Positions 7,614 through 15,988 of a stretch of DNA of 64,000 bases are shown here, in pieces. The stretch covers positions 248,001 to 312,000 of the forward strand of contig NZ_OERU01000001.1 of the NCBI RefSeq assembly GCF_900240845.1, given 5' to 3'. The translations under genes were made by a program, and so were the position numbers. The notes beneath the pieces were generated by a model. The model saw only the letters and a list, made by a program, of their open reading frames with translations. It did no database searches and had not been told where the DNA came from. Origin of the DNA: Peptostreptococcus faecalis (GTDB lineage Bacteria; Bacillota; Clostridia; Peptostreptococcales; Peptostreptococcaceae). Position 1 is the first letter of the stretch, and the number at the start of each line of letters is the position of its first letter.

Positions 7614-8819
7614 TTATAAATTATTTTTCTTTTTCATCTTCGCATTTACTTTTAAAGAAAGTCCAAATAAATTAATAAAACCTTCCGCATCTTTTTGATC
7701 GTATATATCATCTTCTCCAAATGTTGCTAACTCTTCGCTATATAGTGAGTATGGAGAATTCATTCCAACACATGTACAGTTTCCTTTGTACAGTTTCATC
7801 TTAACTTCACCTGTGCAAGTTTCTTGAGTTACATCAATAAATGCATCCAAAGCATCTTTCAAAGGTGTATACCATAGACCATTGTAAACCAGTTCAGAGT
7901 ATTTAATTGCTATTTGTGATTTGTACGAAGTAGTATCACTGTCTAGAGTCAAACTTTCTAGGCACTTGTGAGCTTCCATAAGAAGCGTTCCACCTGGAGT
8001 TTCATATACGCCTCTCGACTTAATACCTACAAGTCTATTTTCTACCATATCTAAAATTCCAACTCCATTTTTCGCAGCTATTTCATTTGCTTTTTCCATT
8101 AATTCAAGAGCTTCCATCTTTTCACCATTTATTGCTACAGGTATTCCTTTTTCAAATGATATAGTCACATATTCTGCTACATCAGGAGCATCTTCTGGCC
8201 TTGTACATACTAAACATAAATCCTCTATTGGCTCATTTTCAGGATTTTCGAGATCTCCCCCTTCATGACTTAAATGAAATAGGTTCTTGTCCATACTATA
8301 TGGTCTCTTCTTCGTTACTGGAACTTCTATGCCGTGTTCAACAGCATAGTCAATCGCATCTTCACGTGATTTTATATTCCACACTCTCCATGGTGCTATA
8401 ATTTTTGTATCAGGGCTAAGAGCTTTTATTGTAAGCTCAAATCTAACCTGATCATTTCCTTTTCCAGTTGCTCCATGACAAATATAATCTGCATTTTCTT
8501 TTTCGGCAACCTCTACTAGAGCTTTTGATATTAAAGGTCTTGCTATAGAAGTTCCTAAAAGATATTTACCTTCGTACACTGCAGATGATTTAATTAGTGG
8601 CCATACAAAATCTTCTACAAATTCTTTTTTCAAATCCACAACATAACACTTGCTTGCTCCACTTTTTATAGCTTTTTCGTATACATCATCCACTTCTTTT
8701 CCTTGACCAACGTCACCGCATACTGCTATTACTTCGCTATCTTTATAATTTTCTTTCAACCATGGAATTATTACTGAAGTGTCTAGACCACCTGAATACG
8801 CTAATACTATTTTTGTCAT
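7614..8819 (-). CDS. argG: Argininosuccinate synthase
   Basis: Joins citrulline and aspartate using ATP. 401 residues, family length. The PP-loop [10 protein letters not shown] is at residues 7-16; [14 protein letters not shown] and the citrulline/aspartate-binding [13 protein letters not shown] are present. AAAGGAG precedes the ATG. It follows the solute-binding lipoprotein gene after 117 bases, which hold a tandem repeat but no terminator, and precedes argH by 19 bases. Presence of argG and argH without argA-F nearby suggests citrulline is made elsewhere or imported. Confidence 0.97.
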   Translation of the reverse strand: MTKIVLAYSGGLDTSVIIPWLKENYKDSEVIAVCGDVGQGKEVDDVYEKAIKSGASKCYVVDLKKEFVEDFVWPLIKSSAVYEGKYLLGTSIARPLISKALVEVAEKENADYICHGATGKGNDQVRFELTIKALSPDTKIIAPWRVWNIKSREDAIDYAVEHGIEVPVTKKRPYSMDKNLFHLSHEGGDLENPENEPIEDLCLVCTRPEDAPDVAEYVTISFEKGIPVAINGEKMEALELMEKANEIAAKNGVGILDMVENRLVGIKSRGVYETPGGTLLMEAHKCLESLTLDSDTTSYKSQIAIKYSELVYNGLWYTPLKDALDAFIDVTQETCTGEVKMKLYKGNCTCVGMNSPYSLYSEELATFGEDDIYDQKDAEGFINLFGLSLKVNAKMKKKNNL

Positions 8820-8873
8820 TTTTATTTCTCCTTTGATTTACATATATTTTCGTTTAAATTTTTACTTTTATAT

Positions 8874-8940
8874 TTTTTATAACTTGCGTTTTATTTATAA
8901 CTTAGCTATCTTTATAACTTAGAGTACCTTTATAACTTAG
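8874..8940. repeat. Four imperfect copies of a TTATAACTTAG unit after the lipoprotein stop codon
   Basis: The unit recurs four times with 17-19 base spacing from 8874 to 8940. On the minus strand each reads CTAAGTTATAAAG or close to it. The copy nearest the lipoprotein gene includes its TAA stop (8937-8939). No dyad symmetry or T-run is present, so it does not look like a terminator. Confidence 0.75.
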
Positions 8941-9779
8941 TTTTTATTTTTACTTGCTAAGTCTATATTTTTTTCCATTATCTTATCGTACTCACCGCTG
9001 TCTTTTAGATCTTTTATAGTTTTGTTAAGAGATTCGATGAAATCTTTATTTTCACCCTTTTTAATAGCTACTGCTGATCCTTCACCATCTTTAAAATCTT
9101 TTAAATCTATTTTTTTATCAACTTTTATACCTTCATAGCTTTTTTCATTTATCAATGCAACTTCTGTACTAAGAACTACTGCATCAATATTTCCATTTTT
9201 AAGATCTGCTACAAGATCAGGAACAGATACCAATGATTTAACTTTATCTGACTTCAAAGTTTCAATCATAAAAGTTTCTTGAATTGTACCCCTCTGAACT
9301 CCTACTTTAATATTTTTTAAGTCATCTGATGTTTTTAAATTTTTATTGTAATCGCTTCTAACAAGAACAGAATTAGTTGCATCCTTATATACATCTGAGA
9401 AGTCTACAGATTTTTTACGATCTTCAGTTGGAGTCATACCTGCTATTATTACATCTATTTTTTCTGCCTCCAAAGCTGGTATTAATGCATCGAAATCAAG
9501 TGCTTTTATTTCTAATTTTACGCCTAAATCTTTTGCAATATTTTCTGCTAAATCAATGTCTGCCCCTACTACTTCACTCTTTCCATCTTTTGATACTACA
9601 AATTCGTAAGGTGGGTATCCTGGTGCTGTTCCAACTACCAAAGTATCTTTTTCTTTAATCTTTGCGAGCATTGATTCCCCTGCGTTTGATGTATCTTTAC
9701 TGTTTCCACAAGCTGCTAGAGTAGCTGTAACTGTAAGAATTAGTGCTATAGACATTATTTTTTTTATTAAACTTTTCAT
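8937..9779 (-). CDS. Amino-acid ABC transporter substrate-binding lipoprotein (probably arginine/basic amino acid)
   Basis: 280 residues of the SBP_bac_3 family. A lipoprotein signal peptide runs to LAAC (lipidated Cys24). DTLVVGTAPGYPPYEF, GADIDLAENIAKDLG, and IAGMTPTEDRKKSVDFS follow, typical of polar amino-acid binding proteins. It is anchored outside the membrane. AGGAGG precedes the ATG. It lies between the T-box leader and argG, so its expression should rise when a tRNA, probably tRNA-Arg, is uncharged; the substrate is therefore inferred as arginine or a precursor. No permease or ATPase gene is adjacent, so partners must be elsewhere. Confidence 0.88.
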   Translation of the reverse strand: MKSLIKKIMSIALILTVTATLAACGNSKDTSNAGESMLAKIKEKDTLVVGTAPGYPPYEFVVSKDGKSEVVGADIDLAENIAKDLGVKLEIKALDFDALIPALEAEKIDVIIAGMTPTEDRKKSVDFSDVYKDATNSVLVRSDYNKNLKTSDDLKNIKVGVQRGTIQETFMIETLKSDKVKSLVSVPDLVADLKNGNIDAVVLSTEVALINEKSYEGIKVDKKIDLKDFKDGEGSAVAIKKGENKDFIESLNKTIKDLKDSGEYDKIMEKNIDLASKNKN

Positions 9780-9884
9780 TTTTGACCTCCTAAATTATTC
9801 CATACTATTATTTTTTGTTTTCTTTTTTTTAAAATTCACTTGAATATTTTTATTTGTTTTTAGATAGTGGTAATAAATTTTTGT

Positions 9885-9945
9885 ATAAAAAAAGCCTCCT
9901 GGATTTAATATCCAAGAGACGAATTCACCGCGTTACCACTCCTGT
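9885..9945 (-). promoter_or_regulatory. Second T-box antiterminator/terminator module without an evident Stem I
   Basis: The minus strand has the T-box core GAGTGGTAACGCGG (9941-9928). A terminator with CTCTTGGAT/ATCCAGGAG arms (9918-9910 and 9904-9896) and seven T follows (9893-9887). It closely matches the module at 10082-10137. The roughly 135 bases between the two contain no AGAGAGTAG or GGTGTGAG signatures, so this looks like a partial duplication. UGGU in the core would pair with the ACCA end of an A73 tRNA. Confidence 0.8.
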
Positions 9946-10081
9946 TGGTAGTTATTTATATCAAAAAAGAGTATTAGATCCAATATTCCGGAATTTAGGA
10001 TTCAATATAATTATAAAATTCTTCATTACTCTATAATTTGTAATTGATGAAAATATAATTAGGTACTGGAATTTTTTATAT

Positions 10082-10322
10082 AAAAAAAGCCTCTTGGATT
10101 AAAATCCAAGAGACGAAATTCCGCGTTACCACTCTTATTGATAGAAAGACTCTACCCACTCAAACCCTTAAGGCGGGAAACCTGCTATAATACTATTATT
10201 TCCTATAGCAACCTCAAAAGCTCTCTTCACATCAAACTTCAATGTTGAACTCACACCACTCTTCAACTCGCTGAAAATCCATTTGCGCTACTCTCTTTAT
10301 CATCGGCTTGTTTTTTTATTTA
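10082..10322 (-). promoter_or_regulatory. T-box riboswitch leader (likely arginine-specific)
   Basis: Read on the minus strand, Stem I begins GATAAAGAGAGTAGCG and has the apical AG-bulge region GAGTGGTGTGAG between GTTGAA/TTCAAC arms. The 3' side, GATGTGAAGAGAGC, holds a plausible AGA (Arg) specifier. The T-box core GAGTGGTAACGCGG is at 10134-10121, and the terminator CTCTTGGATT/AATCCAAGAG with a 7-T tail is at 10112-10082. Uncharged tRNA should stabilise the antiterminator and allow transcription of the lipoprotein, argG and argH. The specifier frame is inferred; GAG or AAG would be alternatives. Confidence 0.88.
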
Positions 10323-10328
10323 ATGATA

Positions 10329-10357
10329 ATTATATTGCATAAAGAATTTTCTGTCAA
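10329..10357 (-). promoter_or_regulatory. Consensus promoter of the T-box/argGH operon
   Basis: On the minus strand TTGACA (10357-10352) and TATAAT (10334-10329) are separated by 17 bases. It starts 28 bases after the stop of the TPR gene, with no terminator between them, so read-through from that gene is also possible. Confidence 0.85.
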
Positions 10358-10384
10358 TAAGTTTTTTGATTTTTTTTAATTATT

Positions 10385-11515
10385 TTATAATTGTCTCATA
10401 CATGCTAATGTTATTTCATCAGTCGGATCAAGCTCATATGCTCTTTCTATATAATATTTAGCATCATCATAATCTCCATTATGAAGATACGCCATTCCTA
10501 AATTACAAAGTATTTCTGGATTATCTTTTCTAAGCTTTGCAGCTCTGGATAAGTAGTCAATAGCACTACCCAAATTTCCTTCTTCTGCTACAAGAAGTGC
10601 CATTTCTACTAGAGTATCTACTTGTGTTGGCTTAAATATCAATATCTTTTCTAAATATTTTTTTGCCTCACCTACTTCTCCCAGTGATTTGTATCCTAGA
10701 CTTATTATAAATAAAAGATTCCACCAATCTGGATGATTTGATTCAAGAGGCAGTAGTTTTTCTAAACCTTCTTTTGCCTTACCTTGGAAAACTAAATTGT
10801 ATCCTTCTTCATATTTAACTTTATAATCCATTCTTTCTAGATTTTCTTGTACTTCTGCAGCTAAGTCCTCGTCTAATCCCAATTCAATAGCTCTATCCCA
10901 TATCAGTTTAGACTTTACAAATTGTTTTTGATTTGAATAGTGGAATCCTAATTGATAATAAGCAAGTGCAAAATCATCTTCAATTTCTATAATTTTTTCT
11001 AGGCTGTGTAAGGCCTCTAGCAAGAAGTCGTTCATCGCCTTCATATCTTCGTCTTTTTGATAATTTAGGCTTAATTCTTGACATATAATTGCATATTGAT
11101 ATAGACCCATTACATCATCAGAATTTTTTCTTAAAAACGATCTTATATAAACTAATGAATCCGTTATTTCACCTTCTGTATATTTTTTATTAGACATATA
11201 TGCAGAATATTGTTGTGGATCGAAGTCTGCTTTTTTAGAAAAAGCCTCTATAAATCTATCATATTCATCATTGTACACAAAATTATTATCTATCCCTTGA
11301 ATAAATATCATAGCATCTACAATTGATATAGTGTTCAATTCTTCTTGTGCTTTTTTATCTTTTATCGACTTTACTAATACCTCGCTTTTTACAGGTACTT
11401 TTATCCCTTCTTTTGGAACTATAAATCCTGGTAGATTTAACTCACCAGTCTCATTTATAGTAATGAATACAAGCTCTTCAGCCTTATCTAGTAAATATTT
11501 ATCTATATTATTCAT
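10385..11515 (-). CDS. Tetratricopeptide-repeat protein
   Basis: 376 residues, cytoplasmic (no signal peptide or membrane segment). Several TPR units are recognisable, most clearly in the C-terminal third: AIDYLSRAAKLRKDNPEILCNLGMAY followed by DYDDAKYYIERAYELDPTDE. The first 130 residues form a separate, unassigned region. TPR proteins act as protein-binding scaffolds; the partner here is unknown. GGGAGG precedes the ATG. It lies just upstream of the T-box promoter on the same strand. Confidence 0.8.
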   Translation of the reverse strand: MNNIDKYLLDKAEELVFITINETGELNLPGFIVPKEGIKVPVKSEVLVKSIKDKKAQEELNTISIVDAMIFIQGIDNNFVYNDEYDRFIEAFSKKADFDPQQYSAYMSNKKYTEGEITDSLVYIRSFLRKNSDDVMGLYQYAIICQELSLNYQKDEDMKAMNDFLLEALHSLEKIIEIEDDFALAYYQLGFHYSNQKQFVKSKLIWDRAIELGLDEDLAAEVQENLERMDYKVKYEEGYNLVFQGKAKEGLEKLLPLESNHPDWWNLLFIISLGYKSLGEVGEAKKYLEKILIFKPTQVDTLVEMALLVAEEGNLGSAIDYLSRAAKLRKDNPEILCNLGMAYLHNGDYDDAKYYIERAYELDPTDEITLACMRQL

Positions 11516-11655
11516 ACTTTCCTCCCTCGAAAAATAACTCTATCTTCCTATAGTTTCACTCTTTTTTATTCAGTCATATATAATTATAACCCTTATTTTA
11601 TTTTTAGCATACTTTATATTTATTTTATATATTTTTTACCTAAAAACAAAATATT

Positions 11656-12621
11656 TTAATTTCGTACAGAATATCTAAAGTCGTAAAATCCCGTTTTAGT
11701 AGAAATTTTTATAATGAACTTATCACCTTGTTTTTCTTTTGATATTATCTCAATATTATTTAATATTGGATCTTTTATTTTATCTCCAATATTCATATTT
11801 AAAAATATTCTTGGACTTGATTTTCCAATGTATTTATTCGTAGATATTTGACCATACCTTATTTTATTTAGATATTCAGACATTGCTTGTACAAAATCGT
11901 CACTATAAGTACTTCCTTTTACGTCCTCACCTCTTAGAGTAAGTATTGTATTGAATACAGATTTTTCTCCATCATCATGTATCGCAGTTATATTATTTTC
12001 GTAAATACTTTCTATAATTCTAAATATCGTTACACTAGAATAATCTTCTGCTTGTTCACTTGACTCTTCTTTTTCATATTTTTTAATTATTTCATGGATC
12101 TCTGATATATATTTTATCTTCAATTTTTGAAACTCTAAATATGTTATTTTTTCATTTATCGTTGGATTATACTTAACTATTTCATTTTTTATATCAACCA
12201 TAATATCTTCTAATTTTGAATCTTTATTTACAAGAAGATTTCTAATCAAAATATCATAACAAAATATATCTAAAATATATCCACATTTTTTATCTTCGCT
12301 TTTGTAAAATCTACAAATTTTTTCCACTAAATCCACAAAAACACCTGAATAACTATCAAAACTTCTATTTGACAAAATAAGTGGCAGAAAAAAATTAAGT
12401 AAATATATATATTCGCTATTGCTATAGTACTTTAAGTATACGAATTCATCGTACATTCTATCTGAATCTATCGTGACTTTTCTGCTTTCATTTTCTTTAA
12501 ATAAAATTTTCGTACAAATGTTTATTAAGTATGAAATATTATTAGAAACGCCCATAAATGCACTTTTATATGCTTTTTTTATTATTTCTCCATCTTTATC
12601 CTGAATTTTAGTAAGACTCAT
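11656..12621 (-). CDS. Protein of unknown function
   Basis: 321 residues with no family I recognise. It is rich in Lys, Ile, Tyr and Ser and mainly helical-looking. A charged linker (IIKKYEKEESSEQAED) near residues 180-195 separates two parts; the last 60 residues look beta-rich (KFIIKISTKTGFYDFRYSV). There is no signal peptide, membrane segment or nucleotide motif. AAAGGCG precedes the ATG weakly. It stands alone between the TPR gene and argS. Confidence 0.65.
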   Translation of the reverse strand: MSLTKIQDKDGEIIKKAYKSAFMGVSNNISYLINICTKILFKENESRKVTIDSDRMYDEFVYLKYYSNSEYIYLLNFFLPLILSNRSFDSYSGVFVDLVEKICRFYKSEDKKCGYILDIFCYDILIRNLLVNKDSKLEDIMVDIKNEIVKYNPTINEKITYLEFQKLKIKYISEIHEIIKKYEKEESSEQAEDYSSVTIFRIIESIYENNITAIHDDGEKSVFNTILTLRGEDVKGSTYSDDFVQAMSEYLNKIRYGQISTNKYIGKSSPRIFLNMNIGDKIKDPILNNIEIISKEKQGDKFIIKISTKTGFYDFRYSVRN

Positions 12622-12734
12622 TTATTATATATCGCCTTTCACATTATAATTCTATCAAACGTTATAATACCCTTAAATGTTTCAATTTAAAGATTCACAC
12701 CCAATTTATAATTTTTATTATATAAAAATAATAA

Positions 12735-12765
12735 AGCGTTGATGGCAATATTTACCTCCAACGCT
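12735..12765 (-). terminator. Terminator after argS
   Basis: AGCGTTG (12735-12741) pairs with CAACGCT (12759-12765). On the minus strand TTATTATTTTTAT follows. Confidence 0.7.
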
Positions 12766-12780
12766 AATATTATTAATTTA

Positions 12781-14481
12781 TTACATCTGTTTTGGAGCTT
12801 TCATTCCAAGTAGCTTAAGTCCATTTTCTAAAGTTTGTCTTGTGGCTTCTACTAACGCCAGTCTTGCTTTTCTAAGTTCTGGATCATCTACTAGAATTGG
12901 ACTATTATGATAGAACTTGTTGAATGCTTGAGCTAAATCTAGCACAAATCTAGTAACTATATGTGGCTCATTTTTTGACATAGCAAGCAATATGCTCTTA
13001 TTAAATGTCTCAATTACCTTCAAAACATCTGATGCATCTTCATCTGATAAAAGTGTGTAATCAATATCAGATGTGATTTCTTCGTTTGCTTTTCTTTCTA
13101 CTGCACAACATCTTGCATGAGTGTACTGAACATATGGTCCAGTTTCTCCTTCAAAGCTAAGAGTTCTATCCCAAGAGAAAGTGTAATCTTTTATTCTACT
13201 ATTTGATAGTTCTTGGAATACTACTGCTCCAACTCCTACATCTTTTGATATTTCATCTAAATCTCCTGCATTAGGATTTTTTTCTAAAATTATTTCTTTT
13301 GTTTTTTCTGCAGCCTGATTCAATACGTCTTCTAAAAATACAACTCGTCCTCTTCTAGTAGACAGTGTACCTTCTTCAAGCGCAACCATTCCAAATGGAA
13401 CATGAATTAAATCTTTATACCAAGGATAACCCATCTTCTTTATTACAGCAAAGTACTGATCAAAGTGAAGAATTTGCTGTGAACCGACTACATATATACA
13501 TTTATAAAAATCATATGTTTTCTTTCTGTATATTCCCGCTGTAATATCTCTAGTAATATACAGTGTAGATCCATCTTTTTTCTGTATTAATGCAGGTGGA
13601 AGATTTTCATCTTCTAAGTCTACAATCATAGCTCCCTTGGATTCCTGAAGCAGTCCCTTTTCTTTTAATTCTTCTATTACTGCAGGCATTTTATCTGAGT
13701 AAAAACTTTCTCCAGCAAGAGAATCAAATTCTATATCTAATAAATCATATACTCTCTGGAATTCTTTTAAGCTTTCATCTCTAAACCACTGCCAAAGTTC
13801 TTTCGCTTCTTCATCTTCATTTTCTAATTTAGAAAACCACTCTCTTGCTTCATCTTCCATTTCTGGTTTTTCTTCAGCTTCCTCATGGAATCTAACGTAC
13901 AGCTTTAATAGTTCTTGGATAGGATTTTTTTCAATTACTTCTCTATCCCCCCAAAGTTTGTATGCTACTATTAGCTTTCCAAACTGCGTTCCATAATCTC
14001 CTAGGTGATTTATTCTGATAGTGTTATAACCTTGAGATTCATATATCTTATATAATGCATTTCCTATTACAGTTGTTCTTATATGTCCAATATGAAATGG
14101 CTTTGCAATATTTGGAGAAGAAAATTCTACAATTACATTTTTTCCCTTACCTGTATCACTTTTACCATAGTGTTCCTTTTCAGATAAAACTTGTCTAATA
14201 ACTTTTTTTGCTAATTCATCCTTGTTTACAAAAAAGTTTACATATCCACCAAGATTTATAACTTTAGTTATACTATCTGTTGTCTCTATTTTTTGCGCCA
14301 TTTCTTCGGCGATCAAATTTGGAGACTTTCTGAATATTTTAGCCAACTTAAAGCAAGGGAATGCATAGTCTCCCATTTCTTTATTTGGCGGAACTTCTAT
14401 CAGGGATTTTATGTCTTCTACAGTCATATCTTCTATTTCTTTTTTCAAGCTTTCCGATATGACATCTTTAAAATCTGTCAT
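12781..14481 (-). CDS. argS: Arginine-tRNA ligase
   Basis: Charges tRNA-Arg. 566 residues, family length. The N-terminal Add1 domain is followed by FSSPNIAKPFHIGHIRTT (HIGH motif, near residues 125-142). The second class I motif is degenerate (EEGTLSTRRGRVVFL), normal for ArgRS. The C-terminal anticodon-binding DALR domain ends LLGMKAPKQM. AGGAGG lies 6 bases before ATG. No T-box precedes it, in contrast to argGH, so its control differs although both depend on the same tRNA. Confidence 0.97.
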   Translation of the reverse strand: MTDFKDVISESLKKEIEDMTVEDIKSLIEVPPNKEMGDYAFPCFKLAKIFRKSPNLIAEEMAQKIETTDSITKVINLGGYVNFFVNKDELAKKVIRQVLSEKEHYGKSDTGKGKNVIVEFSSPNIAKPFHIGHIRTTVIGNALYKIYESQGYNTIRINHLGDYGTQFGKLIVAYKLWGDREVIEKNPIQELLKLYVRFHEEAEEKPEMEDEAREWFSKLENEDEEAKELWQWFRDESLKEFQRVYDLLDIEFDSLAGESFYSDKMPAVIEELKEKGLLQESKGAMIVDLEDENLPPALIQKKDGSTLYITRDITAGIYRKKTYDFYKCIYVVGSQQILHFDQYFAVIKKMGYPWYKDLIHVPFGMVALEEGTLSTRRGRVVFLEDVLNQAAEKTKEIILEKNPNAGDLDEISKDVGVGAVVFQELSNSRIKDYTFSWDRTLSFEGETGPYVQYTHARCCAVERKANEEITSDIDYTLLSDEDASDVLKVIETFNKSILLAMSKNEPHIVTRFVLDLAQAFNKFYHNSPILVDDPELRKARLALVEATRQTLENGLKLLGMKAPKQM

Positions 14482-14611
14482 TATTTACTCCTCCTATAAT
14501 ACGTTATATTATTTATTTAAATACTTACTTATATACTTTCAAAATATTTATTTCTTTCCAATACATAATAGTATATCAAAAAAAACTATTTTTCAATAAT
14601 ATTTTTTAATA

Positions 14612-15487
14612 TTAGCAATAAATTTTTAAATGATTTGGTAATATTTCTATTTCAACTGGTAAATAGTCTCCCCTGTCTCCATCTAAATCCGTTTCGATGT
14701 TTTTTTCTTCAGAAGTTATTTTTATATTTTTTGCTCTTATTCTAATTACCTTGTCACTTTCTTCTACACTCCCCTTAATTATATAAGGAATCAAGTTGAT
14801 TTTTGATATTAATTTTGAATCGACTAAAATCATAATATTGGCATAACCTCCGTTATCATTTCCACCGACTAATTTTATATCTCCAAAATAGTCAGAAAGA
14901 AGAACTATAACGTGACTTGCATTCCCAATATAGTCGCCATTTTCTGTCTCTACCTTTATTCTGTGTACATCATCATTTAGTACTCTTTTTAAAGTCATTG
15001 TAAGGTATGCTAGTGGTCCAAATTTTGCCTTCTTATCTGTATCAACTTCATGTATAGCTTTTGATATACTTCCCATACTGAATATGTTCCCAAAGTATTT
15101 ATCATTTGCTTTGCCGATATCTATTTGCCTCGTTTTTTCAAAATCAATATTTTCAATAGAAACATCTATATCCATTGATATGCCTATTAAACGAGCTAAT
15201 GCATTTACAGTTCCCAAGGGTATTATCCCGAATTTCGGCCTATAATTTTGCTCTGCTATTCCAGAAATAATTTCATTTACAGTCCCATCTCCTCCTGCAG
15301 CAAATACACACTCATACTTTTCTTTTGCCGCTTCTTGAGAAAACTTTATAGCATCTTTTTCCTTTTTTGTTATTCTTATGTCTACAACATCAAAATGCTT
15401 TTTAAACTTTTTATCTATTTTATTTATAAACAGCTCCCCTTGATTCATTCCAGCTGTAGGATTTATTATAATCATAGCTTTTTTCAT
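14612..15487 (-). CDS. Diacylglycerol kinase-family lipid kinase (YegS/DgkB-like)
   Basis: 291 residues of the DAGK_cat superfamily: IINPTAGMNQG at residues 6-16, the nucleotide loop AGGDGTVNEIISG near 62-74, and the glycine-rich IIPLGTVNALARLIGI. These enzymes phosphorylate diacylglycerol or related lipids at the inner membrane face. The C-terminal YegS-type beta domain is present (ETDLDGDRGDYLPVEIEI). ATG 15487 is preferred because GGGTGAT lies just upstream; GTG 15502 would enclose it. Substrate not determinable. Follows the DUF523 gene on the same strand. Confidence 0.85.
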   Translation of the reverse strand: MKKAMIIINPTAGMNQGELFINKIDKKFKKHFDVVDIRITKKEKDAIKFSQEAAKEKYECVFAAGGDGTVNEIISGIAEQNYRPKFGIIPLGTVNALARLIGISMDIDVSIENIDFEKTRQIDIGKANDKYFGNIFSMGSISKAIHEVDTDKKAKFGPLAYLTMTLKRVLNDDVHRIKVETENGDYIGNASHVIVLLSDYFGDIKLVGGNDNGGYANIMILVDSKLISKINLIPYIIKGSVEESDKVIRIRAKNIKITSEEKNIETDLDGDRGDYLPVEIEILPNHLKIYC

Positions 15488-15523
15488 AGCAATATCACCC
15501 ACATAATCCTTAAAATTTCATTT

Positions 15524-15979
15524 TTAAATATCAGATTCACTTATTACACATATATCGTACTTTTTAAGAAGTGCAGATGTAACTCCCATTCCCATCTTTT
15601 TTGTGTTTTCAAATTTTCCATTATATATTTGCTTAGACCCACAAGAGGGACTTGATTCCTTTAGTATAGCTAATTTCACATCGTTCTCTAGAGCAATTTT
15701 TAATGTTTTTTCTGCCCCTAAAATAAATTCTTTGCTCACGCATTTTCCATTTTTGTCATATACTTTAGCTCTACTGTCTAATATATCTTTTCCTTCAAAT
15801 CCATACTCTATTTCTGATGGTATTCTAGGCGTACTCAAACCCCCAAATTGTTCTGGGCATACTGGTATGATATTATACTTATCTAAATATTTCATTGTAT
15901 TTTCATCATGGTTATTTTCGCCATTATACTTGCAATTTATTCCTATCAAACATGCTGATACTATTACGCTCTCTTTCAT
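15524..15979 (-). CDS. DUF523 family protein
   Basis: 151 residues with the DUF523 layout: VSACLIGINCKYNGEN at the N terminus, PVCPEQFGGLSTPR near residues 40-53, and LKESSPSCGSKQIYNG. The conserved cysteines suggest metal or thiol chemistry, but the function is not established. It starts 9 bases after the mutS2 stop, with GAGG before ATG, so it is probably co-transcribed with mutS2 and the lipid kinase. Confidence 0.85.
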   Translation of the reverse strand: MKESVIVSACLIGINCKYNGENNHDENTMKYLDKYNIIPVCPEQFGGLSTPRIPSEIEYGFEGKDILDSRAKVYDKNGKCVSKEFILGAEKTLKIALENDVKLAILKESSPSCGSKQIYNGKFENTKKMGMGVTSALLKKYDICVISESDI

Positions 15980-15988
15980 AATAATCCT

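Noticed and set aside
9945-10080. Complete second T-box Stem I
   Set aside because: Small pairings exist but not the AGAGAGTAG, AG-bulge or GGTGTGAG features, so it was called a partial duplication.
14482-14611. T-box leader upstream of argS
   Set aside because: The T-box core and Stem I signatures are absent; the stretch is AT-rich only.
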